A stretch of DNA of 64,000 nt from Pseudomonas gozinkensis (GTDB taxonomy: Bacteria; Pseudomonadota; Gammaproteobacteria; Pseudomonadales; Pseudomonadaceae), in the NCBI RefSeq assembly GCF_014863585.1, contig NZ_CP062253.1:5661501-5725500 (forward strand), in the 5' to 3' direction. Position 1 is the stretch's first letter. Every line of letters begins with the position of its first letter. The translations under genes were made by a program, and so were the position numbers. The notes beneath the pieces are model-generated. The model worked only from the letters and a program-made list of their open reading frames with translations, searched no databases and was not told the origin of the DNA. Positions 1-9,096 of the stretch are shown here, piece by piece.

Positions 1-149
1 ACATCCTGTACATCTCCTGCAATCCGGAGACGCTGGCAGCCAACATCGCCCAACTGAACGATACCCACCGCATCACCCGCTGTGCGTTGTTTGACCAGTT
101 CCCGTGGACCCACCACATGGAATCCGGCGTGCTGTTGACCCGCCGTTGA
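1..149 (+). CDS. trmA: tRNA (uracil-5-)-methyltransferase, C-terminal end (partial)
   Basis: The window opens inside this gene; only the last 48 codons and the TGA stop are present, read in the frame that begins at base 3. TrmA makes 5-methyluridine at position 54 of tRNA, using S-adenosylmethionine. The fragment contains [16 protein letters not shown], the Cys-Asn-Pro motif of the RNA m5U methyltransferase family that holds the catalytic cysteine. It ends [19 protein letters not shown], which is typical of TrmA C-termini. The start and the rest of the gene lie outside the window. An intrinsic terminator follows 21 bases after the stop. Confidence 0.9.
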   Translation, partial: ILYISCNPETLAANIAQLNDTHRITRCALFDQFPWTHHMESGVLLTRR

Positions 150-170
150 TCGCAGGTGCCAGAAACAAGA

Positions 171-196
171 AAGCCGTCCTGACCGACGGCTTTTTT
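171..196. terminator. Intrinsic terminator after trmA
   Basis: An 8-bp perfect stem, AAGCCGTC (171-178) and GACGGCTT (185-192), encloses a six-base loop and runs into T6. It should end trmA transcription. The minus-strand reading is also hairpin followed by a T-rich stretch, so it may also stop the converging DUF2442 gene, whose stop codon lies at 205. Confidence 0.85.
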
Positions 197-204
197 GTAC
201 TTGC

Positions 205-651
205 TCACAACACAGGATCGACTTTGCGCGGGCGCCCGCCCTTCCTGCCATTGGCCCGTGCCGCCTCAGCTTTCGCAGTGCTGCTCTGGCGGCCGTTGCG
301 GGAAGCGATCACCGAGGCCGCCATGGCCATCAATGGCTGACTGGCGGAGATCATGCCAGCGATGGAAACCTGCAGGTCCTTGTCGTCGTGGCAAAGGGCG
401 GTGCCGGCAAAGCCGACCTTCAATCCGGTGAAGTCTTCCTGTTCGAAATCATCGAATTCGCGGTAGAGATTCACTGGTAGCAGCACGCCGCTGTCGTCTT
501 CAAAGTGGATAACAAGACATGGTTTCTGGAAGGCCACCGACACGGCTTGCAGGCTGCTGCGTCGGCGCACGCCGCCACGGTCGACGGCCTCGTCCAGACG
601 TTTTTGCGTGACAGGGCGATCCGCGTGCAACGCGGTTTTGACTGTTTTCAT
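205..651 (-). CDS. DUF2442-domain protein, possible antitoxin with AT-hook-like tail
   Basis: A 148-residue protein. The middle section (about residues 35-85, with LPVNLYREFDD and an LKVGFAGTALCHDD stretch) looks like the DUF2442 fold, a small domain often encoded beside DUF4160 proteins. The C-terminus is basic and contains NGRKGGRPRK, which resembles an AT-hook (GRP core flanked by Arg/Lys), so DNA binding is plausible. The start codon overlaps the stop of the upstream DUF4160 gene by four bases (ATGA), so the two are co-transcribed and probably translationally coupled. A DUF4160/DUF2442 pair is widely treated as a putative toxin-antitoxin module. Antitoxin function here is inferred, not shown. 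Confidence 0.7.
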   Translation of the reverse strand: MKTVKTALHADRPVTQKRLDEAVDRGGVRRRSSLQAVSVAFQKPCLVIHFEDDSGVLLPVNLYREFDDFEQEDFTGLKVGFAGTALCHDDKDLQVSIAGMISASQPLMAMAASVIASRNGRQSSTAKAEAARANGRKGGRPRKVDPVL

Positions 652-1118
652 AATTCTATTTCCACTCCTTCATGAGCGCCGACCAGGTCCAACAGGGTTT
701 TGTTGACCTCAGGCTCGTAATACGCCGACCCGATCCTGAAACTGGTGCTGGTGACCTCCCGCAGCACCGCCACCTGATTCGACTGCCCGTCCCACCACTG
801 ATTGTCGAGACAGGCTGTGCGCAATCGAGTCCACCAGATCCAGCGCGCCCGCCGCAGATGATCGGTTTCACGCAGCGACTGGCGCAGCCCCTCAAGCAGG
901 CTGACCGGAGGTCGATGTGACAACGGCACCACATCCCACAGTTCAACGCCGTTGTGCCAGAAACTGAATTTGAAGCGGGCGCTCCAGGCCCCTGCATCCA
1001 CATGCGCGTGAGGCGGGCAATGTTCGTCACGCAGCATGATCACCACTGACAGTCCTTTGTAACTGCATACCTTCATGCTAACCCATCCGTTAGGTTTAAA
1101 AGTTTCAACAATTGCCAT
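648..1118 (-). CDS. DUF4160-domain protein, possible toxin partner
   Basis: A protein of up to 156 residues. The stretch SVVIMLRDEHCPPHAHV (about residues 25-41) carries the x-E-H-x-PPHxHV signature of DUF4160, whose members are small and often adjacent to DUF2442 proteins. The rest is Trp/Arg-rich and unfamiliar. An internal ATG at 1076 has a better upstream purine stretch (GGATGGG) and would give 142 residues; the ATG at 1118 has no properly spaced ribosome site. The gene is first in a two-gene operon with the DUF2442 gene. Base composition looks a little lower in G+C than the neighbours, which fits a mobile module, but I have not calculated it. DUF4160 membership is likely; toxin activity is inference. 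Confidence 0.65.
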   Translation of the reverse strand: MAIVETFKPNGWVSMKVCSYKGLSVVIMLRDEHCPPHAHVDAGAWSARFKFSFWHNGVELWDVVPLSHRPPVSLLEGLRQSLRETDHLRRARWIWWTRLRTACLDNQWWDGQSNQVAVLREVTSTSFRIGSAYYEPEVNKTLLDLVGAHEGVEIEL

Positions 1119-1279
1119 TCCCTGGCAAATCCGACCACCGGCGCCATCGCCTGCTGTGGCCGTTACCCTCCGAGCCTAGTGCGGGAGCCGCAAAAGCCTC
1201 GCGCAAAATGGTAAGCAGTTCTTTCGCAGCGACCGCGCATTTGCTACATACGAAGACTCATTCCCCGGTGTAATCAATC

Positions 1280-2191
1280 ATGCAGCGACACTTCGACGAT
1301 CTTCAGCTGGGCAGCATCGAACTGTTTTGCCTGGCCGCCGAGTGCGGCAGTTTTACCGCTGCGGCGCAGGCGGCTTCGGTGACGCCGGCAGCGGTGAGCC
1401 GCTCGGTGTCACGCATGGAGGAACGCCTGGGCGTGCGACTGTTTGCGCGCACCACCCGCAGCGTGAAATTGACCGACAGCGGCCGGCGCTATTACGAAGA
1501 ATGCCGCCAGGCGCTGGCGCAACTGGTCGAGGCGCAGCGGGAAGTCATGGGCCAGCAGCAGGAACCGTCCGGCACTCTGCGCATCAGTATTCCTACGACA
1601 TACGCCCATCATCGAATCCTGCCGCTGCTGCCGGCCTTTCGCGCGCGATTCCCGCAGGTGAAGGTCGACATGCACATCAGCAACCGCAACATCGACTTCG
1701 TCGGCGAGGGCTACGACATGGCGATCCGCGTGCGGGCGATTCCCGATTCGGGCCTGATCGCCCGACACCTGGAAGATGCGGCACTGGTGATGGTCGCCAG
1801 CCCCGATTACCTCAAGCGCGCCGGCACGCCGCAGACCCTCGAAGACCTCGAACAGCACGAGTGCATCCAGTACGAGTTGCCCAGCAGTGGGCGGCGGATC
1901 ACCTGGCTGTTTTACGACGAGGACGCGCCACGGGAAATCCTCACCGAGGGCAATTTCTGCTGCTCCGATGACGTGCTCGGCGGCGTGACCCTGGCCAGAC
2001 ATGGCGCCGGATTGTTCCAGACCTATCGCTTCATCGTCGAAAAAGAACTGGCCGACGGCTCGCTGATAGAAGTGCTCAAACCCTACAGCGGACGCTCGCG
2101 GCCATTCACCTTGTTGTACCCGCAGAATCGCCACATGCCGCTGCGCGTCAGGGCTTTCATCGATTTTCTGGTGGAGCAGTTACCGCAATGA
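1280..2191 (+). CDS. LysR-family transcriptional regulator
   Basis: A 303-residue LysR regulator of normal length. The N-terminal winged helix-turn-helix is clear (FCLAAECGSFTAAAQAASV...PAAVSRSVSRMEERLGVRLF, about residues 16-55). It is followed by the linker helix and a substrate-binding effector domain (about 90-300, starting SGTLRISIPTTY). The subfamily resembles CrgA/DsdC-like regulators that often act on oxidoreductase genes. It lies upstream of aroQ on the same strand, with a 140-base gap that carries two candidate operators, so it may or may not regulate the dehydroshikimate cluster. No clear ribosome site precedes the ATG, but the LysR N-terminus starts in the expected place. Confidence 0.85.
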   Translation: MQRHFDDLQLGSIELFCLAAECGSFTAAAQAASVTPAAVSRSVSRMEERLGVRLFARTTRSVKLTDSGRRYYEECRQALAQLVEAQREVMGQQQEPSGTLRISIPTTYAHHRILPLLPAFRARFPQVKVDMHISNRNIDFVGEGYDMAIRVRAIPDSGLIARHLEDAALVMVASPDYLKRAGTPQTLEDLEQHECIQYELPSSGRRITWLFYDEDAPREILTEGNFCCSDDVLGGVTLARHGAGLFQTYRFIVEKELADGSLIEVLKPYSGRSRPFTLLYPQNRHMPLRVRAFIDFLVEQLPQ

Positions 2192-2202
2192 ATACCGCCT
2201 GT

Positions 2203-2217
2203 GTGCGATCACCGCAC
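2203..2217. promoter_or_regulatory. PcaR-like palindrome upstream of aroQ
   Basis: GTGCGATCACCGCAC lies inside a longer inverted repeat (TGTGTGCG at 2200-2207, CGCACACA at 2213-2220). It matches 12 of 15 bases of GTTCGATAATCGCAC, which I recall as the PcaR target of pseudomonads and which occurs exactly at 6551-6565. It lies about 115 bases before aroQ. It could instead be a weak terminator for the LysR gene, but no T-run follows. Confidence 0.45.
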
Positions 2218-2251
2218 ACAAAACAGAGCTGTCGATGCAGAGCAATTGATT

Positions 2252-2276
2252 AAAGTAACCAGCTAGTACAATTTAA
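2252..2276. promoter_or_regulatory. Candidate operator of the local TetR regulator (aroQ copy)
   Basis: The 25-base stretch read on the minus strand contains TTGTACTAGCTGGTTACTTT. It is 21/25 identical to 6523-6547 in the quiC/MFS intergenic region. The two copies flank the TetR gene and face the two outer transcription units of the dehydroshikimate cluster. The core GTACTANCYGGTTA is a degenerate palindrome, as expected for a TetR dimer. Confidence 0.5.
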
Positions 2277-2331
2277 CTCCACAGGTCGAACCCTCGGCCC
2301 AAGCCAAAAACAATAAGTGGAGTTTGCCCCC

Positions 2332-2772
2332 ATGCCCCCTATCGTTCTGGTGCTCAACGGCCCGAACCTGAACCTGCTCGGTACCCGTGAACCGGCGACG
2401 TACGGTCACGAAACCCTGGCCGACATCTCTGCCCTGTGCGGGCGCGCCGCCGAAGAATTCGGCCTGGCCGTGGAGTTTCGCCAGACCAATCACGAAGGCG
2501 AACTGCTCGACTGGATTCACGGCGCCCGCCAGCGCTGCGCCGGCATCGTGATCAACCCGGCCGCCTGGACACACACCTCGGTAGCGATCCGCGACGCCCT
2601 CGTTGCCAGCGAATTGCCGGTGATCGAAGTGCACCTGTCCAACGTCCATGCCCGCGAGCCGTTCCGTCACCACTCGTTCGTCTCGGCCATCGCCACCGCC
2701 GTGATGTGCGGCTTCGGCAGCCACGGTTATCGCCTGGCCCTGGAACATTTCAGCCAGCGGCTGAAGGGGTGA
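2332..2772 (+). CDS. aroQ: Type II 3-dehydroquinate dehydratase
   Basis: A 146-residue type II enzyme that converts 3-dehydroquinate to 3-dehydroshikimate. The signature [17 protein letters not shown] is at residues 9-25. The family catalytic residues are visible: Tyr24, Asn75 ([11 protein letters not shown]), His101 (VHLSN) and Arg112 (EPFRHHS). The ATG at 2332 is chosen over an in-frame upstream ATG because the family begins at [11 protein letters not shown] and TGGAG lies nine bases before it. The gene is followed five bases later by an AroE-type dehydrogenase and precedes quiC. It is therefore probably the catabolic copy that feeds dehydroshikimate into protocatechuate formation, rather than the biosynthetic one. 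Two candidate operators lie upstream. Confidence 0.95.
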   Translation: MPPIVLVLNGPNLNLLGTREPATYGHETLADISALCGRAAEEFGLAVEFRQTNHEGELLDWIHGARQRCAGIVINPAAWTHTSVAIRDALVASELPVIEVHLSNVHAREPFRHHSFVSAIATAVMCGFGSHGYRLALEHFSQRLKG

Positions 2773-2777
2773 ACCAC

Positions 2778-3632
2778 ATGAACCGCAACAACGTGATACT
2801 CGCCGGGCTGATCGGCGCCGGCATTCAGGCCTCCCGCACTCCGGCGCTGCATGAACACGAAGGTGACGAACAGGGTCTGCGTTACTTGTACCGCTTGATC
2901 GATCTCGATCAACTGCAACTGGACAGCAACGCCCTGCCCGACCTGTTGTTGGCCGCCGAACGAATGAATTACACCGGCCTGAACATCACCTTCCCGTGCA
3001 AGCAGGCAATCATCCCGCTGCTCGATGAGCTGTCCGCGGAAGCCCGAGGCATCGGCGCCGTGAACACGGTGGTGCTCAAGGACGGCAAACGCGTCGGACA
3101 CAACACCGATTGCCTGGGTTTCGCAGAGGGTTTTCGTCGCGGCCTGCCAGACGTCGCCCGCGAGCGTGTGGTCCAGATGGGCGCCGGTGGCGCCGGTGCG
3201 GCGGTGGCCCACGCCTTGTTGAGCGAAGGCGTACAGCAACTGAGCATTTTTGATGTGGACGTGGAGCGCGCCGAAAGCCTGGCGAACAACCTCAACCAGC
3301 ATTTCGGCGCTGGCCGGGCGGTTGCCGGGCATGATCTGGCGAGCACGCTGAATCAGGCCGATGGCCTGGTGAACACCACGCCGATGGGTATGGCCAAACT
3401 GCCGGGTATGCCCGTGCCGGCGGCATTGCTGCGGCCTGAGTTGTGGATAGCGGAGATCGTATATTTCCCACTGGAAACCGAACTGCTGCGCAACGCCCGC
3501 GCCCTGGGTTGCCGAACCCTGGATGGCGGCAACATGGCGGTGTTTCAGGCGGTGAAGGCGTTTGAGCTGTTCAGCGGCAGAGTGCCGGATGCGCAGCGAA
3601 TGCTCGCGCATTTCCAAAGCATGAATGGTTGA
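2778..3632 (+). CDS. aroE: Shikimate/quinate dehydrogenase, AroE family, probably NAD-dependent
   Basis: A 284-residue shikimate dehydrogenase family enzyme that interconverts shikimate (or quinate) and the 3-dehydro compound. Substrate-site residues are present: Ser19/Thr21-type start (SRTPALH), Lys75 in NITFPCKQ, Asn96 in GAVNT and Asp111 in GHNTDCLGF. The Rossmann motif GAGGAGAAVAHAL is at about 136-148. After the second strand the sequence reads IFDVDVERAESL. NADP-dependent AroE proteins have Asn-Arg-Thr here, so Asp159 suggests NAD preference, as in quinate-type catabolic enzymes. It sits directly after aroQ in an apparent operon. Catabolic shikimate or quinate dehydrogenase is the best reading. 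A BIME follows the stop. Confidence 0.9.
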   Translation: MNRNNVILAGLIGAGIQASRTPALHEHEGDEQGLRYLYRLIDLDQLQLDSNALPDLLLAAERMNYTGLNITFPCKQAIIPLLDELSAEARGIGAVNTVVLKDGKRVGHNTDCLGFAEGFRRGLPDVARERVVQMGAGGAGAAVAHALLSEGVQQLSIFDVDVERAESLANNLNQHFGAGRAVAGHDLASTLNQADGLVNTTPMGMAKLPGMPVPAALLRPELWIAEIVYFPLETELLRNARALGCRTLDGGNMAVFQAVKAFELFSGRVPDAQRMLAHFQSMNG

Positions 3633-3649
3633 ATCACACCTCTGTTCCC

Positions 3650-3739
3650 TGTGGGAGCGAGCTTGCTCGCGAAGGCTTAACGTCAGCCAATACATGTGTT
3701 GGCTGACGCACCGCTTTCGCGAGCAAGCTCGCTCCCACA
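3650..3739. repeat. BIME: inverted REP pair between aroE and tetR genes
   Basis: GTGGGAGCGAGCTTGCTCGCGA and its reverse complement face each other 30-40 bases apart. Between them is a further perfect 10-bp hairpin, CGTCAGCCAA/TTGGCTGACG (3681-3708). The element lies between the convergent aroE and tetR genes, where it could act as a bidirectional transcript end or a 3'-end stabiliser. Confidence 0.9.
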
Positions 3740-3749
3740 AAGGACGCCG

Positions 3750-4427
3750 TCACGCCTGCAAGTAGCGCAGCACCGACTCGCAAATCATCTCGCGATGACG
3801 CTGTTTGATGGCTTCGTCCGGCAGGTCGATCTGAAAGATCTCACCGAACGTGTGGCGGTTCGATACGCGATAGAAGCAGAACGAACTGATCAACAGATGC
3901 ACGTCCAGCGCGTCGAGCCCGGCGCGGAACACCCCTTCTTCAGCACCACGACGCAGAATCTCGCCCAGTGAATCGAGGATGGTGTTGTTCATCGCCTTGA
4001 TCGCGTCGGAACGCTTCACGTACTCGGCGTTATGGATGTTTTCGATGCTGACGATCCGCACGAAATCGACGTTGCGGTCGTGGTGATCGAAGGTGAATTC
4101 CACCAGGCGCCGGATCGCTTCCACCGGCGGCAATTCAGCCAGGTGCAGGCGGTTCTCGGTGCTGCGGATATCGCCGTAGAGTTTCTCCAGCACCTCGACG
4201 TACAACTGCTCCTTGCTGCCGAAGTAGTAATAGATCATGCGCTTGGAGGTATGGATGCGCTCGGCGATCGCGTCCACACGAGCACCGGACAGACCCTGCT
4301 GGACGAACTCGACGATCGCCTCCTGCAGGATATTCTCGCGGGTCTTTTCCGGGTTGTTCTTGCGACTTTTGCGCGGCTCTACCGTGGGTAGAACGGGGGC
4401 GGCGGAAAGTTCTGAAGTCATTGTCAT
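3750..4427 (-). CDS. TetR-family transcriptional regulator of the dehydroshikimate cluster
   Basis: A 225-residue TetR regulator. The DNA-binding domain spans about residues 27-75 and includes TRENILQEAIVEFVQQGL and SKRMIYYYFGSKEQLY, the canonical TetR recognition helix. The remaining 150 residues are a ligand/dimer domain. It is encoded between aroQ-aroE and quiC on the opposite strand to aroE. A 25-bp motif occurs in front of both outer units (2252-2276 and 6523-6547), which makes this gene product the most likely binder. The ligand may be dehydroshikimate, shikimate or quinate; this is inference. A second ATG two codons downstream is possible. Confidence 0.9.
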   Translation of the reverse strand: MTMTSELSAAPVLPTVEPRKSRKNNPEKTRENILQEAIVEFVQQGLSGARVDAIAERIHTSKRMIYYYFGSKEQLYVEVLEKLYGDIRSTENRLHLAELPPVEAIRRLVEFTFDHHDRNVDFVRIVSIENIHNAEYVKRSDAIKAMNNTILDSLGEILRRGAEEGVFRAGLDALDVHLLISSFCFYRVSNRHTFGEIFQIDLPDEAIKQRHREMICESVLRYLQA

Positions 4428-4529
4428 TGCGGGCTCACGGCCATCACTGCACAGGCTGGCGATTATGGGCCGCGCGCCCCAGTGAAGGAAGTCGCGCGAC
4501 CCGTGTTTAATCCCGCGTTTACGAATTTC

Positions 4530-6431
<1,902 letters not shown>

Positions 6432-6522
6432 GTTTCAACTCCCGGTGGAGACGTCGGCTATGAAAATTGCGCCGCTTTTATAGGGTGAGCGAATTATTGG
6501 TCCCGGTTTTTCATTGGGCAAT

Positions 6523-6547
6523 TTAAACTGTACTACCCGGTTAGTTT
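6523..6547. promoter_or_regulatory. Candidate operator of the local TetR regulator (quiC/MFS copy)
   Basis: The core GTACTACCCGGTTAGTTT (6530-6547) belongs to a 25-base block that matches 21/25 with the inverted block at 2252-2276. ACTACCCGGTTAGT is an almost perfect palindrome centred on CCGG. It lies in the divergent quiC/MFS spacer, about 90 bases from quiC and just beside the PcaR-like site. Confidence 0.5.
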
Positions 6548-6550
6548 TGC

Positions 6551-6565
6551 GTGCGATTATCGAAC
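6551..6565. promoter_or_regulatory. PcaR-type site in the quiC/MFS spacer
   Basis: The minus strand reads GTTCGATAATCGCAC, identical over 15 bases to the PcaR box I remember from P. putida pca promoters. PcaR responds to beta-ketoadipate, an intermediate of protocatechuate breakdown. A site here would tie protocatechuate production by QuiC to the downstream pathway. Confidence 0.6.
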
Positions 6566-6704
6566 ACAATGCCGGTTTGGCGAATTGACGATTTTTCGTC
6601 CACTGCCCAACATCCCTTTCACCTTGAGTCCGGAACTGAACCACCGGTCGCAGCGTGCACAAAAAAAGCACACCAAATAACAAATCCAAAAACGGGTGGA
6701 ACAC

Positions 6705-8042
6705 ATGATTCCTTCACAGACTTCCCGCATGGCTCCGGCCATGAGCACTGCCACGGGTGGCATCGGCGACAAGATCCGCGGCGCCATGGCCGTCGGCAAG
6801 ACCCGTTGGGGCATGCTGGCGCTGGTGTTTTTCGCCACCACCCTGAACTACATCGACCGCGCCGCCCTCGGCGTCATGCAGCCGATCCTCGCCAAGGAAA
6901 TGAGCTGGACGGCGATGGACTACGCCAACATCAACTTCTGGTTTCAGGTTGGCTACGCGATCGGCTTCGTGCTGCAAGGACGGCTGATCGACCGGGTCGG
7001 CGTCAAACGCGTGTTCTTCTGCGCGGTGCTGCTCTGGAGCCTGGCCACCGGCGCCCACGGTCTGGCGACCTCGGCAGTGGGCTTCATGGTCTGCCGGTTC
7101 ATCCTCGGCCTCACCGAAGCGGCCAACTATCCGGCCTGCGTGAAAACCACACGCCTGTGGTTCCCGGCCGGCGAGCGCGCCGTGGCTACCGGCATCTTCA
7201 ACGCCGGCACCAACGTCGGCGCGATGTTCACCCCGATGCTGCTGCCGCTGATCCTTCACGTGTGGGGCTGGCAGGCTGCGTTCCTGTGCATGTCGGCACT
7301 GGGCGGGATCTGGCTGCTGTTCTGGGGCCTGAAGTACTTCAACCCGGAAGATCACCCGAGCGTCAAACAGTCGGAACTGGAGTACATCCAGAAAGAAGTC
7401 GAACCGGACCAGGCCCGTGTGCCGTTCTCGAAAATCCTGCGCATGCGCGGCACCTGGGCCTTCGCCCTCGCCTATTCGCTGACCGCGCCGGTGTTCTGGT
7501 TCTACCTGTACTGGCTGCCGCCGTTTCTCAATCAGCAATACAACCTGGGCATCAACGTCACCCAGATGGGCATTCCGCTGATCATCATCTACGTCACCGC
7601 CGACTTCGGCAGCGTGGGCGGCGGGATTCTGTCTTCGTTCCTGATCGGTCGCGGCATGAACTCGATCAAGGCGCGGCTGCTGTCGATGTTCCTGTTTGCC
7701 TGCTGCATCATCGGCGTGGTCATGGCCGCCGGTTCCGCCAACCTGTGGGTCGCCGTCGCCGCCATCTCCCTGGCCATCGGCGCGCATCAGGCCTGGACGG
7801 CCAACATCTGGAGCCTGGTGATGGACTACACGCCCAAGCACATGATGAGTACGGTGTTCGGTTTCGGCGGCATGTGCGCGGCGATCGGCGGGATGTTCAT
7901 GACCCAGATCGTCGGCCACATCCTGACGGTCACCAACAACAACTACACCGTGCTGTTCACCCTGATCCCGGCGATGTACTTCATTGCCCTGACCTGGATG
8001 TACTTCATGGCACCGCGCAAGATTCCTACCGTCACTGAGTAA
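6705..8042 (+). CDS. MFS transporter (anion:cation symporter type), probable quinate/shikimate uptake
   Basis: A 445-residue inner-membrane major facilitator with about twelve hydrophobic segments. It starts with the ACS-type first helix, ALVFFATTLNYIDRAALGV, and has the loop 2-3 motif GRLIDRVGVKRVFF. These features match transporters for organic acids and hexuronates. It is divergent from quiC and shares its regulatory region with it, so the cargo is probably quinate, shikimate or dehydroshikimate. The ATG at 6705 is chosen because GGTGGA lies four bases upstream; a GTG three codons earlier (6696) is in frame and possible. The gene ends in front of a BIME. Confidence 0.85.
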   Translation: MIPSQTSRMAPAMSTATGGIGDKIRGAMAVGKTRWGMLALVFFATTLNYIDRAALGVMQPILAKEMSWTAMDYANINFWFQVGYAIGFVLQGRLIDRVGVKRVFFCAVLLWSLATGAHGLATSAVGFMVCRFILGLTEAANYPACVKTTRLWFPAGERAVATGIFNAGTNVGAMFTPMLLPLILHVWGWQAAFLCMSALGGIWLLFWGLKYFNPEDHPSVKQSELEYIQKEVEPDQARVPFSKILRMRGTWAFALAYSLTAPVFWFYLYWLPPFLNQQYNLGINVTQMGIPLIIIYVTADFGSVGGGILSSFLIGRGMNSIKARLLSMFLFACCIIGVVMAAGSANLWVAVAAISLAIGAHQAWTANIWSLVMDYTPKHMMSTVFGFGGMCAAIGGMFMTQIVGHILTVTNNNYTVLFTLIPAMYFIALTWMYFMAPRKIPTVTE

Positions 8043-8054
8043 CCTGCCCTTCCT

Positions 8055-8144
8055 TGTGGGAGCGAGCTTGCTCGCGAATGCGGACTGACATTCAGCACTG
8101 ACATTGAATGACACACCGCCTTCGTGAGCAAGCTCACTCCCACA
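8055..8144. repeat. BIME after the MFS gene
   Basis: A head-to-head REP pair of the GAGCTTGCTC type. The right arm has diverged (CGTGAGCAAGCTCACTCCCACA), which keeps partial pairing. It lies between the convergent MFS and EamA genes. Confidence 0.85.
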
Positions 8145-8151
8145 GTGCCTT

Positions 8152-9030
8152 TCAGCGCCGGCTCTGCTGCCACGCTGCCGCCAGTCCGCTGCAACAGATC
8201 ACCGCGATCCCGATCACCGTCATCAGGGTCGGCGTGTGAGCAAACAGCAACCAGCCCAACAACCCTGCGAACACGATCTGGCAATAACCGAACGGCGCCA
8301 GTAACGCCGGCGCGGCATGCCGGAATGCCTGGGTCAGAAACAGGTGCGCCGTCATCCCGCAACTGCCCAGCGCCAGCATCAGCAACGCATGCCCCAGGCT
8401 CGGCACCTGCCAGAAGAACGGCACCAGCGCACTCATCACCAGCGTGTTGCACAACCCGGCGAAAAAGTTGCTGGTGGTCGGACTGTCGATTTCCGCGAGC
8501 TTGCGGGTGAGCAACTGATAGAAGCAGAAAAACAGCGCCGAACAGAACGGCAACAGAATCGCCGGAGTAAACAGGTCACCGCCCGGATGGACGATGATCA
8601 GCACACCGATGAACCCGCACACCACCGCAATCCACTGACCGCGCGTCACCCGTTCCTTGAGCAACGGCACCGACAGCGCCGTCACCAGCACCGGCGCAAG
8701 AAAGTTGACCGCCGTGGCCTCGGCCAGCGGGATGTACAGCAACGCCGTGGTGAAAAACAGGCTGGTGCCCAACAGGCACAACGCCCGCGCCAACTGCCAT
8801 AACGGGCGTTTGGTGCGCAGCACGCGCAGCCCGGACTGCGGCAGGAAAATTCCCGCCATCAGCAGCGTGTGCACCAGATACCGCGCCCACACCACCATGA
8901 CGATCGGATAAAAACCCGAAAGGTATTTCGACAGCGCGTCGTGGCTGGAGAACAGGAAGGTTGCCACGACAATCAGCAAGATCCCCTTGAAGGGTTGGTT
9001 GACGCCGGAAAGCGGAGTGCTGACGGTCAT
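8152..9030 (-). CDS. EamA-family (DMT) transporter
   Basis: A 292-residue membrane protein with about ten hydrophobic helices in two EamA repeats, starting ILLIVVATFLFSSHDALSKYL and continuing with the WARYLVHTL segment typical of the 10-TMS drug/metabolite transporters. It is the last gene of a minus-strand group with the TIM-barrel isomerase and the Gfo/Idh dehydrogenase, 66 bases downstream of the former. An importer or exporter for the compound handled by that module is likely; the substrate is unknown. A BIME lies downstream. Confidence 0.85.
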   Translation of the reverse strand: MTVSTPLSGVNQPFKGILLIVVATFLFSSHDALSKYLSGFYPIVMVVWARYLVHTLLMAGIFLPQSGLRVLRTKRPLWQLARALCLLGTSLFFTTALLYIPLAEATAVNFLAPVLVTALSVPLLKERVTRGQWIAVVCGFIGVLIIVHPGGDLFTPAILLPFCSALFFCFYQLLTRKLAEIDSPTTSNFFAGLCNTLVMSALVPFFWQVPSLGHALLMLALGSCGMTAHLFLTQAFRHAAPALLAPFGYCQIVFAGLLGWLLFAHTPTLMTVIGIAVICCSGLAAAWQQSRR

Positions 9031-9096
9031 TGGCTCTCTCTGAATGAAAAATAAACGGTGACGAGGACGCAGGCGCCCTCGCCCCTTGAAGCAGAC

